Source: Corynespora cassiicola (lineage: Eukaryota > Ascomycota > Dothideomycetes > Pleosporales > Corynesporascaceae). Taken from it: 64,000 bases of DNA. A program made the translations under genes and the position numbers. The stretch lies in assembly GCA_022059125.1 (NCBI GenBank), contig JAEUWY010000015.1, forward strand, positions 1,736,001 through 1,800,000, written 5' to 3'. The notes beneath the pieces were generated by a model, which saw only the letters and a list, made by a program, of their open reading frames with translations, ran no database searches and was not told where the DNA came from. Positions 1 through 10,956 of this stretch are shown one piece after another. Position 1 is the first letter of the stretch. The number at the start of each line of letters is the position of its first letter.

Positions 1-1470
1 GAGGCTGTACCAGTACGTTGGAGAGACACGGGGAAATGCGGTGGCAAAGGGTTGTAGGGCACTAAATTCTCCGACCCAATGAGCATCTTCGATGACGTAG
101 GGTGCGTGTGATCTAATGGAAGAAGGTAGGCGAACGGCTGAGCTTCAACCTCACAACTGACCCCTTCGCTGCTAAACAAAGCAAAAGATGAGGCTAGGAA
201 ACCTGAGCGGTTATTGTTCAAAATCATCAATCTGGAATTAGATACTCTTCTTGGTCAGCAGAGCGATCTCACGCTTGCTGAACTGCCAGCTCTATGGCTA
301 CCGCCTATCCTAACGGTAGAACGCGGCGGAGACACATTGTATACCGAATGAGGTAGCAGTTCAAGCCAATGTAACATGGAAATAGGTATTTGTCTTCTTC
401 TCCATTGTGAACGGCTGTTCTTCATGCATGGAAACAGCACTTCCAATTCATGGCGAGCTTGTATTGACAGGGTTTGCATCACTGGCTTCTGAAATTAAAT
501 GTATACATCATCATTTCAAAAATCAGAGCTATGCTTGTCATGATTTTGGTAGGAGTTCCATTTTTGATCCGTGTCAGTATCATCTCAGCCCTATCCAGGT
601 AAACTGCAGCTAGGAATCATCAGAATACAATACAGAACCATCGAGCTGCACGATACAGGGGTCATGTATTGGCGCCATCGTTTGAAGAATAGTCTGCGTG
701 AGCTTAATATTGCGAGCCGGAACACCGGAACTCACGAGATTCCACGAGACGGTCTTCAGTCGGTCCTGTACGGAAGCCTATGGAACGCGCCCATGTTAAT
801 AGCATATCACAGCACATATATCATGACATATCTATCTCAGTCGCACCTAGAAATCATTGATACACCCCCCTGAATTGGAATATTTGTTCATTGCTTGCAA
901 ATCTATGGCGGAGCATCACTCATGACAATTCCACGGGCTTTCCACTCCCATGATGCAATCCATCCATGCGTGCCAGTGATAACTCACGCCACCTCTGATG
1001 ATACGAAATAAGTTACACAGTGAAAAATACCCAGCCGCTTTACGCATATCGGCCCCAGCTGTTGGCAGGCGCGCCATCTAGACCGCGCAAGAGGTCCATC
1101 ACCCACCGAACAGGAAATCGATTTGCTGCAATACAACCAATCAATAGAAGACCAACTTCTTTATTTTGGTAGCTTTTGATGCTACTGGGTGGATAGTTTG
1201 ACCTTACCGTACCGATCGCCGATTGTCCCTCGAGACAAAGATGTATCATCCCTACATTATCTCGGCCCTAAGCATAATATGAGAAACGACATGGATTATG
1301 TAAAAAGAACGCCTAGGATACCTTGGTATATATATGTGTGTAATCATGACATCGTTCAGAATGAATCCAAATCGCGCTCCCCGAGTCCGACCCCAGTACG
1401 ACAAAACGTCTCTCACCCCATGCAAGCTCCAGAGCCGGCATGGAGCAAGTCATTGCCTTGGATTATCTCA
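1..1470. other. Left-edge region without a supported gene
   Basis: Only short overlapping open frames of low-complexity composition occur here, none with a recognisable domain, signal peptide or plausible intron chain. The right part probably contains the 3' untranslated region of the AnmK-like gene that ends at 1471 on the minus strand. Confidence 0.5.
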
Positions 1471-3005
1471 TTATAGCTCCATTCTGACTTCCCCAGACAA
1501 CATATCCGTTATGGTACCCTCCTGCATCAAGATGGATGGCACCGGGTCGCTCAGCAGCTCCGGGATCGAAATCGAAGACCGCGTGGGGGAGAAGGACTGT
1601 CCTTCAACTACAACGCGACTCAGCGGCGGCAAGACCTTACCATCTGCAAACCGCAAAATATCTTGTGACATGTCCTCCCATTTCTTCCCACACATAATCT
1701 TGCCCCGGACCTGGCTCCAGCTGTCGACCGCGAACGAGCGCGACGCCTGGCCTAGTACAGTGCTCAGACCCAACTGCGCATATTTGACAGCGTTCTTTGC
1801 CTCGCCATTTATTCCAATGTCTTCGAGCGATCGGGTAACGACGGCGCCGGGCAGTTCGGCCTCGATGCAATCGACAATGTTTCGGTTCTTCGCGCCGGCT
1901 CCACAGATGAAAAGGTCGGCGACTTGCGCATCCCTGGCGAAGTTCGCCGCCAGTAGCCTTCTATATTGCCTTACAAGATTCTGGGCCGTGATGTGCGTAA
2001 TGGTAGCGATGGTGTCGTCGGTCGTCATGCCTAAGAACAAGCACTCATCAATTAGGCCCTGAGCTTCGTGATTACCGAACATCTCTGTCAGCATATTTAC
2101 AGGCGGGTCATCCTCGATATAATCATGTGCATGGAGAAACCTGTATACAACGCTGTAGTTGATGTTTCCTCTCGCAGCGCAGAGACCGTCGCCGTCCGTC
2201 TCGACCTGGTTGGACGTGGAATACCGCATCGCGTAGTCAATGAGCATGTTGCCTGGCCCACACCTTCGACTAATCGTTGTACCCTCGCCAATAATGCGCT
2301 CCGGTGGAATGAACGTAATGGTTGCGAAATCGTCAATGTCTAGACAGACGCGTAGCTTGGTGGGATGCCGAAACAATTGCCCGTTCGTAAGTCCAAGGAG
2401 CCGCACCTCACGTCCATCCAATTCTCCAGAGCGATCATCAAAATCTGACACTACAGTAATGCCTGTTTCCGATGCGATCATTGTACCCCATCCCAAGCTC
2501 GCATCCGCTTCTTGAGAAGTGGGCGGTGACCTGAGTGGCAATTCGATATCAATATAGGCCCCCACGAAACTGATGTTGGATAGCGAGAATTGACTCTCAT
2601 AAGAAAACTGCTTGAGCGCGTGTGAAATTATGTCCCCCAAAATAGCGTGCGAACGGGTTATCGCGGAGGGTTGTGTTTGAGCGTCGTGGAGGAGGTTCAG
2701 TAAGGGGGCGCGAATCTTGGGAGGAACGGGCAACACCTGGTGCTGGTACCGTCACCGTCAGCAAGGTCAATGGTTCCTGAGAGGAGGCTTACTTTCAAGA
2801 GCCTCATATTCAGCAAGGCTTCGGGCGTATCCTGATGGTAGTGCACAAGAGCGCAGTCAATGTTTCCCAACGTCGGTCCGGCGCATACCCCCACGACTCT
2901 CAGATCGAGACTGCTAGCAGGCTCATTGCTCGACGGTGCATTGTTACCAATAAACCCCTTCATATGTGCTCCAGAGTCACTTCGAGACATTATTGGCCAG
3001 GCCAT
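1471..3005 (-). CDS. Anhydro-N-acetylmuramic acid kinase (AnmK/UPF0075) family protein, divergent
   Basis: Two exons with one 56 bp intron (2737..2792, donor GTAAGC, acceptor CACCAG); the splice joins LLK to VLPVPPKIRAP in frame and gives 492 residues. The C-terminal half carries the clearest AnmK signature, CGAGAKN followed by a GINGEAKNAVKYAQLG stretch. A central GPGNMLID corresponds to the family GPGNxLMD segment. In bacteria AnmK phosphorylates and opens 1,6-anhydro-MurNAc during murein recycling; fungi make no murein, so the substrate here is open. The N-terminal motif, normally SGTSxDGID, reads AGPTLGNID, and the residues before GPGN are RRC instead of DT, so catalysis may be changed or lost. 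The ATG at 3005 is the first in frame; a second Met at codon 6 is an alternative. It shares a 476 bp divergent promoter with the DUF89 gene. Family call firm; activity uncertain. Confidence 0.85.
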
Positions 3006-3481
3006 TATCCAGGGAATCTGTTTGAATGAGGGTGTAGAAGAGGTGAGTCGTTACGGGCAGAGCCGGCAGGGCTAACCATCAAATAGTCCATTGTCTCGGG
3101 GAAAGGTTCCATGTTGCAGCTATGATAAAGGATTCTGTGGTCTAGGGGGGCCGGAGAAGGCGAATTGACGCGTATTTGCACCATAGCTCTGCGCTTCCCG
3201 GAAGTACCTGTTCGACACGGCGGTCCGAACGGTGGATCAGTGTACTCACGTGACTACATACCTGATCTCGACACGAATTACTTCTTAAAGTATAGCTTTT
3301 TCCAGAATGCCCCCGCCAAGACAAAGTTTGTAAGAGTGACGAACACCTCATTTGCACCCATCTCTGGCCAAGTGTACGCAAGAATGGGCAAGTGTACTTC
3401 CTTGGTTTTAAAATCGTGCGAGCGCAGTAACTCACTTTCACTTGAGTGAGAGAAGTTCGAGCGAGCACTACGCCAGCAACA
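3006..3481. promoter_or_regulatory. Divergent intergenic promoter region (AnmK-like / DUF89-like)
   Basis: This 476 bp interval separates two start codons pointing away from each other, so it must hold both promoters. A short plus-strand open frame here has no recognisable feature and I treat it as non-coding. No clear TATA box was seen. Confidence 0.6.
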
Positions 3482-4888
3482 ATGTCAGACCGTCGAGCGT
3501 GGACTTCTAATGAGATTCCAGGTACCCAGCAGGCAGCGAGATCGAAATGGCCGCGAATTGTACAGAATATGGTCAATGAAATGGGAGTCGCTATGTCAGT
3601 GAGCGAAGGTTCTGCTTTGAGAGAAGCAGAGGCCATCCGGGATTCTCTGGTAGCGCTGCAAAGCTCCATGACACATGGCAGGGCGTTGAAGTTCGTGCTG
3701 AGCTGTATCAAGGCGGATGGAGAAACACTGACCGAGTGACAGAATGCTGGAGCAGGAAGGTGCAAAGGATATCGTAGACTATAACACAGAGATTGAGAGA
3801 GTGGGCGGGACATACACTTGGAAGAATTGCTCTGAGCTGTTTGTGGAGTGTTACTTGTACCGGTAAGTGACTTCTTGGTGTGGTTTTGGAAGTGCTCACA
3901 TCAAAACAGCTACATCCAAAATCTTTTTTCTCGTTCCGAAGCATGGCGAGACCATGACGTTTGCAAAGGCGAAAAAAATGCGGCATACCGGGAAAACGAA
4001 CCTGCCTTCGAAAACATGGCTAGAAAATTTCTATCGATCAAGAAGATACTGCCAAATTCTACGGAGGGCGATAAACGGCTCGTTTTCATAGCCCTAACTT
4101 TGGTTTCTATGTGGGGAGAGCCCGAGGGCTTAGCTCTTTTGGAGAACCTCCCGATAGACCGGCTCAAGGACTCGCGAAGTCAGGCAGTAATTTGCGAAGG
4201 GTTGCGTTACATCGTGGACAATGATACTGAAGCAGTGTGGCAGTATCTTCAGGGCCAGGAAGGGGATGATCGCGTTGTGGATGTTATTTTGGGAGACGCT
4301 GGCTTTGAGCTCTTTGCCGACATCATCTATGCCGCATATCTCATAGAGGCTGGAATGGCTTCAAAAGTCAACATACACCCAAAGGACTTTCCTTGGTTTG
4401 TCACGAACGCAACAGCCTCGGACATAAGCGAGGCTTTTCTCTTTTTAAGCCCTGGAGACGAGCATGGCCATCGAGACGCGTTGAATGAATTGGTGCCACG
4501 CCTACGCCAGCTTTTCGAATCCAAGAAAATTTGCGTCGTTCAACATCCATTCTGGACTACCGCGCATAGGTATGAGGAAATGGATTCTTGGGCTCCGGAC
4601 CTCTTTGATAGTCTGCAGTCGAGCTCATTGGTTATATTCAAGGGAGAGTTGAATTATCGCAAGCTTATTGGAGATGTTGCATGGCATCCGTCGACGGATT
4701 TCAAGACATCCCTCGGGAAATTAGGTAGAGGATCCAATTTACAGATTTTGGCCTTGGGAAGAAATAAAGCCGACACTTGTGTAGGTGTTGGCGAGAACAG
4801 CCTGAAAGTGCTAGAAAAAAAATCGCCTAATGGGGCGTGGCGGACGGATGGACAATATGGCAAAGTCTCGTTTTCTGATGGGCTGTGA
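3482..4888 (+). CDS. DUF89 / ARMT1-like damage-control phosphatase family protein, probably without its metal site
   Basis: Three exons; introns 3691..3742 (GTTCGT...ACAG, with a CTGAC branch) and 3863..3909 (GTAAGT...ACAG) give 435 residues. Family landmarks in order: a WPRIVQNMV N-terminal helix, LFVECYLYR, GFELFADIIYAAYL, KDFPWFVTN, FKGELNYRKLIGD and a C-terminal KAD block. Known members are metal-dependent phosphatases acting on sugar phosphates or related metabolites and bind metal through an Asp-Asn pair and a later Asp. Here these positions are Gly238-Asp239 and Asn276. The usual GDLNYRKL is GELNYRKL and the RTxKAD motif is GRNKAD. It is therefore probably catalytically altered or a pseudoenzyme. 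The chosen ATG (3482) has a good context (AACA before it) and begins the conserved N-terminus. It converges on the Zn2Cys6 gene with 63 bp between stop codons. Confidence 0.88.
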
Positions 4889-4951
4889 TGTTGACACATT
4901 TGTCAAAGGTGGAACCATGATAATAATCTTCCGTTCAATACAATTTGGATT

Positions 4952-6829
4952 CTACTCTATGCCCCACTGTCCTTTTAGAGCGTTTGTAATCCAGGCTGTA
5001 GGCCAGGCATGCGAAGACTCTGCGTATGCTAACAGCTCGAGAACTGCCTCTTGTTCCTCCCGCACGGATAATAAAGGCCCCCAAATAAAGACGGTATGAC
5101 AAAGTGTGATGATGATCGGGACAGTTTCTGGCGAGCTGTTACAAGCACCACATATTGCGTGGGCGTGTTCCAATATTTGGTACTGTACCAGATGGTTTAG
5201 TCTAGTGATTGTATATTTTATCATGAAGATACGTACCTCCTCGTCTGTAAGACTAGCTCCTATATTGCGCATGGCAAATTTTGGTCCTGGCTTGTAGCGC
5301 AGGAGAAGAATACAGGCAAGATGATAGTAGCCGTACGCGACCACTACGCATGAATCAGTACCTTGATTAATCAAATGTTGATATAAACATACCATGCCAG
5401 TCGGCCGTGAACATTATCTCAGGGAAAACATTTCCTGTGTCTGCCTCTCCTGACCATATTGGATCGAAGCTAGGCGGCCGGCCATTGGCCCAATTTTGCA
5501 CGGCAACCACCAACTCATTCCAAGCTGGCATCGCATTGTAGTTCGAGGAGCCGGAAAAGCAATGGTTTGCGATGCAAGCACATAGCCACAGGATTTGATT
5601 GCACCAGGCAGTCTCTAATCTTAATTGAGCCAAAGGGTGGGAATCTGTCATTTTATCTGGTTGGGGATCTAGTTGCAGGGAGAAATCCAGATCAGGAGGG
5701 ACTTGGTTTATAGTAGCATTATAGAGAGACTGGCGTACATAGACCCAAAAGGCAGATTCACGGAGTGTCGGGGAAGACGGATCCACCGTGCGAACTTGAG
5801 ACAATCGAAGGATGGCTGCACATCCTCCGAGGTGCTGTTCGTTATCTGATCCGGTAGAAGTTGACACTGTGCGAACACTTAGATGCAAAAATATGACAGT
5901 GGTCTGTGCTTACTTGCCGTTGAGTTGTTCAAAAAAGCGGAGGATGACTATGGTACAGAGTAATCTATCATCGTCCTTCGCAGAGCTCTCACTCAATCGC
6001 CCGATAACAATCTCTATGCAGTTTTGATATGCTTCAAGAGCCGTTGGGCCGTCCCTGCGATGCTTTGCGGCAAAAGCGAGGACGGCATATCGCAAGGAGG
6101 CACAATCTTTGACCTGCACTGGTGCCCTCAATGTGAATTGTCGGGCGGCATCAGTACAGTCTAACCATCTCCCTAGCTTCTCTGCATAGTGATGAATAAG
6201 TGAAGCTTCGTAACGTGAGAGGGGGAGGGGATCTCGAAGCGGAAGTTGCTGATGCGACAGCCTGATTTGTGAGCCTTCGGAAGAGTGAGAATCAGAGCGA
6301 CGCAGCAGCCAGGAGATAGGTATACCACCAGTCAGAGTCTCAGAACGCGGAGATTCCAAAGTAGATATATCCGCAGAGATTCTAGAAACAGATCGCTGTG
6401 AATGCTGCCCTGGGGTACTCTGTTGCTCAGAAGAAAGGTCGTCAGGCTGCTGTTCGGTCCGACCTCTCTTTCGCTGGGTGTCAGGTATTCCCGCAACGTC
6501 AGCATGTTGTGACCCAGCACCCCCAACAATCTCAGTCCTTGCAGTTGCTGAAGAACCCACAAATCCGGAAGAAGTTGGGTCATATTCATGGAACTTTGTA
6601 TTTTGTGGCTCCCATGAACAAGGTCGATTCTTTTTACTGCATTGCCCACAGGTTGGGTGCGTCTCGTCGCCTTCTACGGTTAGCAAAACGTCAGCGGGAC
6701 CCGCTCACACAGCTCACACTTCACGCGCCGGGATCTACAAGTCAAACTGAAGCTATGAATTAGCTCAGGTCCATCTCTAAAGCCGTTGGAGACAACGTAC
6801 CAGCCGCTTTTAGAACGAAATTTCCCCAT
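4952..6829 (-). CDS. Zn(II)2Cys6 transcription factor with fungal-specific regulatory domain
   Basis: Six exons and 540 residues. The Zn cluster is at the very N-terminus: Cys10, 13, 20, 27, 30 and 37 with C-x2-C-x6-C-x6-C-x2-C-x6-C spacing. It is assembled across two introns (6747..6800 and 6671..6717). The remaining introns are 5867..5917, 5344..5392 and 5183..5236. The rest matches the ARCA-like Fungal_trans_2 layout: a Ser-rich linker, the PLSRYEASLIHHYAEKLGRWLD segment, a conserved LRFFEQLN block and a C-terminal AICGACNSSPETVPI block. Such proteins are nuclear DNA-binding regulators; the target is unknown, though adjacent genes are candidates. Two splice oddities: the second intron needs an AAG acceptor to restore KCDETHPTC, and the third (5867..5917) is a GC-AG intron (GCAAGT donor), because the only GT donor nearby does not keep the frame. 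The start gives the canonical basic N-terminus before the cluster. Confidence 0.87.
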
Positions 6830-8880
6830 ACTTGGGAAGAGGATGATCCGGATGGCAAAACTGCGGCCCAAGAACAACTAAACGACCCGTTACTCCAGGA
6901 TCGAGGCGCTCAGCGTGGAAAATTTCATTCGAGATGACCAATTTGGCGTAGCACTGTCGGGAATAATGAGGGCTTAGATGCCTGGGATTATGGGTATGCT
7001 TTCGTCATTCTTACCAGCAGCTCAAGTAGAGCACAAGCCAGACCTTGTAGCTCACACTTTCGGGAGAATCATTCGGACCGCTATGAGCACAATGTGAGGC
7101 GGCGAATATTGCCAGGTCACCTTTTCCATTCTTGGCATAATGCGCCCATGAGTAATAAGGCAGGCGTTCTCTCCACTCCAAGTGCGCCTCGTTTAGAAAC
7201 CCACAAAATGTTCCCTCCATGTCATCCCATGCCATGTAACAACTAATCCTGAATTCACTTCGCCTTTATTACCCCTCTTCCATGCTCCTGTGGGACTCTG
7301 CGTAATATTTGTTCCATCGCTAGTGTGAGCCTCATGATTGCTTCGGATACAATAGCCGACCCCAAGGGGCCGCCGCGGAGTTTGAGACCGTACAGTGGAC
7401 CGTGAAAGACCATAGGTGCCCTTCGGAGTCCGCGTTTGTGGCGGATACCAGCAGCTTCTCAGCCGAGAAACTAAATGTCTCGTTCGACGTAGACCTGCCC
7501 GTAAGCCCGACATTAGCTTTTGACTTCGTTATGCTGTTCTTCCATATTCAACGGTGGGCACCGAGCCTGGTGTCCGAAAGCACGCTAGATCTACCGCGTC
7601 TGATCGTCCGGTGGATCGGGATGCGTGGCGCTGCCGCATCAGGAGGTAGCATAATGCTCGGCTTCCCCTCCGTGATGCCTCCCGCATCGTTTGCCCCACT
7701 TACCCGAATTCTATCTGGGAATTATATCCAGTGAGTGCAATTGTTAAAGCCGGCATCATAATGGCACCTGGTCAGCGCCATTGTCAAGTCGTAAACCAAG
7801 CGGTTGCATTGAGAGAACTGAGATTTCACAAAAGTCGCATCAGCGGTAAGGAAAAAGAAAGTGCATCAATAGGGGAACTATGGATTTTTACTTCATCAAT
7901 CGAAAGCGAAGAAGCAGGGAGATGCTATGTTGTCGTTCGCCTAAAGCTCTTCAGCTTGCGAGAACTTGGATGTTGGGGGATTGGATTCTTGCGGGCATAT
8001 TAAGGTGAACGGTTTAGAGCCAAGGGGTGCTAGCAATATATCTTGTTTCCCCCAATGTAAAATTTAACAGAACGAGTAGTTCGTAACGAAGGAGTTCTGG
8101 GGTCGCCACCACGTTTCCTGACCAAGCCATCGAATGTTGCTTATCATGTGTTTCCTGTAACGCCGGAAATCATTCCCGTAGCGAATCAGGTACTACAATT
8201 CCCTAAGTCTGTAGCTATACGGCAGAATCGCCCAACCATCGCTTGCGCCCTTGAATTTGAGATACAATATGAGGGATTTCTGGGGTTAAAATTCCAAGGA
8301 CATCCTAGATGGTACCTCTGATTTGCGAAGCAGATATTCAAATCGTCATCAAGTCATGTTAACAAAGCATGCAGCTATCTCCAAAAAGAAATTGCAGGCA
8401 CCTAAACTAAAGACACCAGTGACGGTAGTGGCGGGCCCTTTCTATGTAAGCTTTAAACACTGAACAGACTATGCATAAAGCTATGTTGAGAAGACTATAG
8501 GTGCTGGCTATAAATGACATTTTTCTATAGTCATGCTTAATAAAAACGTCTATCTGCGGGCTTTAATATTAAGATCTGTTTTAATAGACACCTAATACTT
8601 TTAAAAAGTATATGTTTTTAACTACGGGAGTAAAATATAGAAGTAGTTTAAGCCTTATTTTAAATTTTTCTTAAAGCGATGCTATAGAACTTTGGAAGTT
8701 TTTATAATAGAAAAGAGTTATGTAACATAGACTATTTGACAAATTTTTACTTTAAAATTTAGTAAAGTTATTTTATAAGTAGCTTTAATAGCAGAATTAA
8801 GTATAATAGTTGATGGCTTTTTAAACCAAGAGTATAAAAGTGTCTACAAAAGCTTTAAGTTAAAATATAAGAATAATTAT

Positions 8881-9030
8881 TGTGTTTATATAAAGGTGTT
8901 TTGTTATTAGTATTTAGAGCATAGGGCGCTTTTTTGTGTACTTCATTTGTGGCGTGCTTCCTTGAGAGGAAAGTACTGGAAAATTGCTATCGTGTTTATG
9001 TGAAGGTGCTTTAAGATGATGTTTGGAGTC
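8881..9030. repeat. Degenerate direct repeat, two copies of about 40 bp
   Basis: Positions 8881..8920 and 8991..9030 align over about 40 bases. In the first 20 positions all four differences are transitions (T/C or A/G), with the AT-rich state in the left copy; the second half is more diverged. The pattern fits RIP-type decay of a duplicated sequence, but two short copies cannot prove it. Confidence 0.45.
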
Positions 9031-9177
9031 TGCGAAGAGCTGAAAAATACGCAGAAACGAGGAGAGATTTTCGTGTATAGTACAATTCCATGTAACAATA
9101 TTTCAATCAAACCATGCACGATCGAGTTTTCTTGCACTGCCACTCAAGGAAGGAAGCACGCCAAAAATGAAGTACGC
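8936..9177. repeat. Imperfect inverted repeat (about 31 bp arms), MITE-like hairpin
   Basis: The left arm (8936..8966) and the reverse complement of the right arm (9143..9177) share the core GTACTTCATTT and GGCGTGCTTCC, followed by TTGAG after a 4 bp indel. The arms enclose about 175 bp. The size and structure suggest a small non-autonomous DNA element or its remnant. I found no clear target-site duplication and no transposase. Confidence 0.55.
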
Positions 9178-9457
9178 AAGTACAGTCCACAATGGAGCGT
9201 CTCATGCCCTAAGATCAGACCATGCATAATATATCAAGGAAATCTTTGCTTTTGAACAGCCTTACATACCAGAGCAATCCATTATCAAACCTCATGAATC
9301 TAGATACCATTGGTAAACCCACCCAAGAGCAAATTGTTAGATGTGTATACATGATGGGGTCTCTACCGCAAATGCATCGAGTCCACAAAAGTAGCCATGC
9401 ATCTAGTCTGGGTCTTCCACGCCGCTCTATCCCTCCCCCCTAGCCCAAGAAGATCCC

Positions 9458-10006
9458 TCAACATCCCACTCCAAGAAGCAGATCTCCGATCTCGGCAATC
9501 CGCTCGCCTCCACCATTACTCCAGACCGTCACCGAGAACACAAACGGCGCCGGACCCTGCACCTTGCACCTAGCCTCAACCTTCCTCTCCGCAGTGCCTT
9601 TCAGCTCATATTCCTGCCCCCCACAATTCTCCATCCCCACAAAGATCTCAAAGAACACGCTCTCTTGGTCGCTCCGCTGCGAAGAAAGCGTAGCGCTGAC
9701 CTCGATGTCCTGGCCCGCGGAAAGATTGATGTCGTTTTGTGCGAGGATGGTCCATGCGCGCAGCGGCGACGAGGTCACGGCACGGAAGACCCTCTTGCCC
9801 GAGGAATTGGGTTGGGAGATGTCGCGGGACTGCCAGCCACCGCGTGCATAGCTGACTCAGGGGTCGAGGCTGCCGGTCTCGAAGCCTGCATTCTGGAGAA
9901 CGTTGGTGCAGGCGCGCGGGGAGAGGGCATCGCCTAGAAGGGCGAGGCCTGAGGCGAGATTGAGGAAGGTGAAGAATAAAGCCGTTAAGGCTGTTGAGGA
10001 ACGCAT
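9458..10006 (-). pseudogene. Secreted protein gene interrupted by an in-frame TGA
   Basis: One frame runs from an ATG at 10006 to a stop at 9458 (182 codons plus stop), broken only by TGA at 9857..9859. Before it lie a hydrophobic signal peptide (residues 1 to about 25) and the segment NAGFETGSLDP. After it the same frame continues as VSYARGGWQSRDIS and ends in GVGC. In many fungal secreted proteins NxGFETGSLxP is followed by Trp, so the TGA probably replaces TGG. No intron with usable splice sites removes it. The fold looks like a small galactose-binding or beta-sandwich domain with several Cys, but I cannot name a family. The long intact frame on both sides suggests a recent change, or a base error. 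Confidence 0.6.
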
Positions 10007-10956
10007 TTCCGGAGATTTGGTCGAACTCCAGAGGGCCAAGTTGGTTGGTTGTATGGGTGAAGGTCGGTGTACAGTCGGTGTTTTGTCCCAGGCCAGGCAG
10101 ATTAAGGCATTGAAAACCACCGACACACTGGTTCAGCGACTTGAACCTTTGGAAATTGTGACGTATGATGGCCCTGACTGAATCTGTGCACTGCTTTCAA
10201 ACGGGCAGCCGGCCACAAAAGAGAAACAGACGACCAACGCAGGCTGTGGGGGTTAAGAGTGTACAGCTGTTTGTAGGATCGACCCGGAGCATTCACAGCA
10301 ACAGGAAAAAAGGGTCTCGGGTCCTCGACTACGGCACGGGACGATCATTCAAGGTCCGTTCTCGGTTGGCATTTACCAAAGGGAGGACTGACAGCCGCGA
10401 CAACGGCCGTGTAACAGCGCCTCCTTTGCGACTTTGGAGGGGCTCAATGGCCAGGCGGAAATGGCGGATGGCTCGAACGCATCTCTAGCTCGGCCGCGGT
10501 GCACACCTTTCGGAAACATGTTTTGGCTCTTGTGCAGAGCTGAGAGGCTTTTGGGACAAGCTATGCGCGATGTCAAAGTTTACGGAGCTGCCGACGTTGT
10601 CGTGCATGCACCACTAGATGCGAGCTTGGTGAGAGGCTGAAGCCGCGCTATGCAGAAAGGGGTCGCTTCGTCGACGATCCGGAGAGTTTTGGATGCCAGC
10701 TCGGAAGCCTCGGGGGCTGTGATTGGCGGGCGTTGCACGTCGTCGAGATTGTCGCATGTAGCTATGCGGCGAATGGAGGCGTAAAGATAGTGACAAGCCT
10801 GGGCACCCCGGACATGGCGCCGGGGGTTTGACAAGATGGGAAGGGGTAGCAATTGCCTGAAACATGAGAAGCGAGCAAGAGGAACATGTAGCAAAAAAGG
10901 GTATTATGAATCTTGACTCGCCAGGCCCTCTATGGTGCTACCGTCAAACCCAGAGC
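10007..10956. other. Intergenic region without a supported gene
   Basis: About 950 bp of balanced composition between the broken secreted gene and the stop codon of the TSR4 homologue. Open frames on both strands are short, overlapping and unlike proteins. It should contain the promoter of the minus-strand secreted gene and the 3' end of the TSR4 transcript. Confidence 0.5.

Larger units (their letters stand above)
6830..9457. other. Gene-free accessory stretch with an AT-rich block
   Basis: No open frame in this 2.6 kb shows a domain or a convincing intron chain. The first part is of mixed composition. From about 8430 to 9000 it is strongly AT-rich with many TA dinucleotides and short runs of T, as expected of an old repeat mutated by RIP. 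The inverted and direct repeats at its right end are listed separately. Confidence 0.55.

Noticed and set aside
3165..3449. 94-codon plus-strand frame upstream of the DUF89 gene
   Set aside because: It does not splice into the DUF89 coding frame, has no domain and lies in the divergent promoter interval.
7402..7734. 110-codon plus-strand frame
   Set aside because: No conserved motif, and a comparable frame overlaps it on the other strand.
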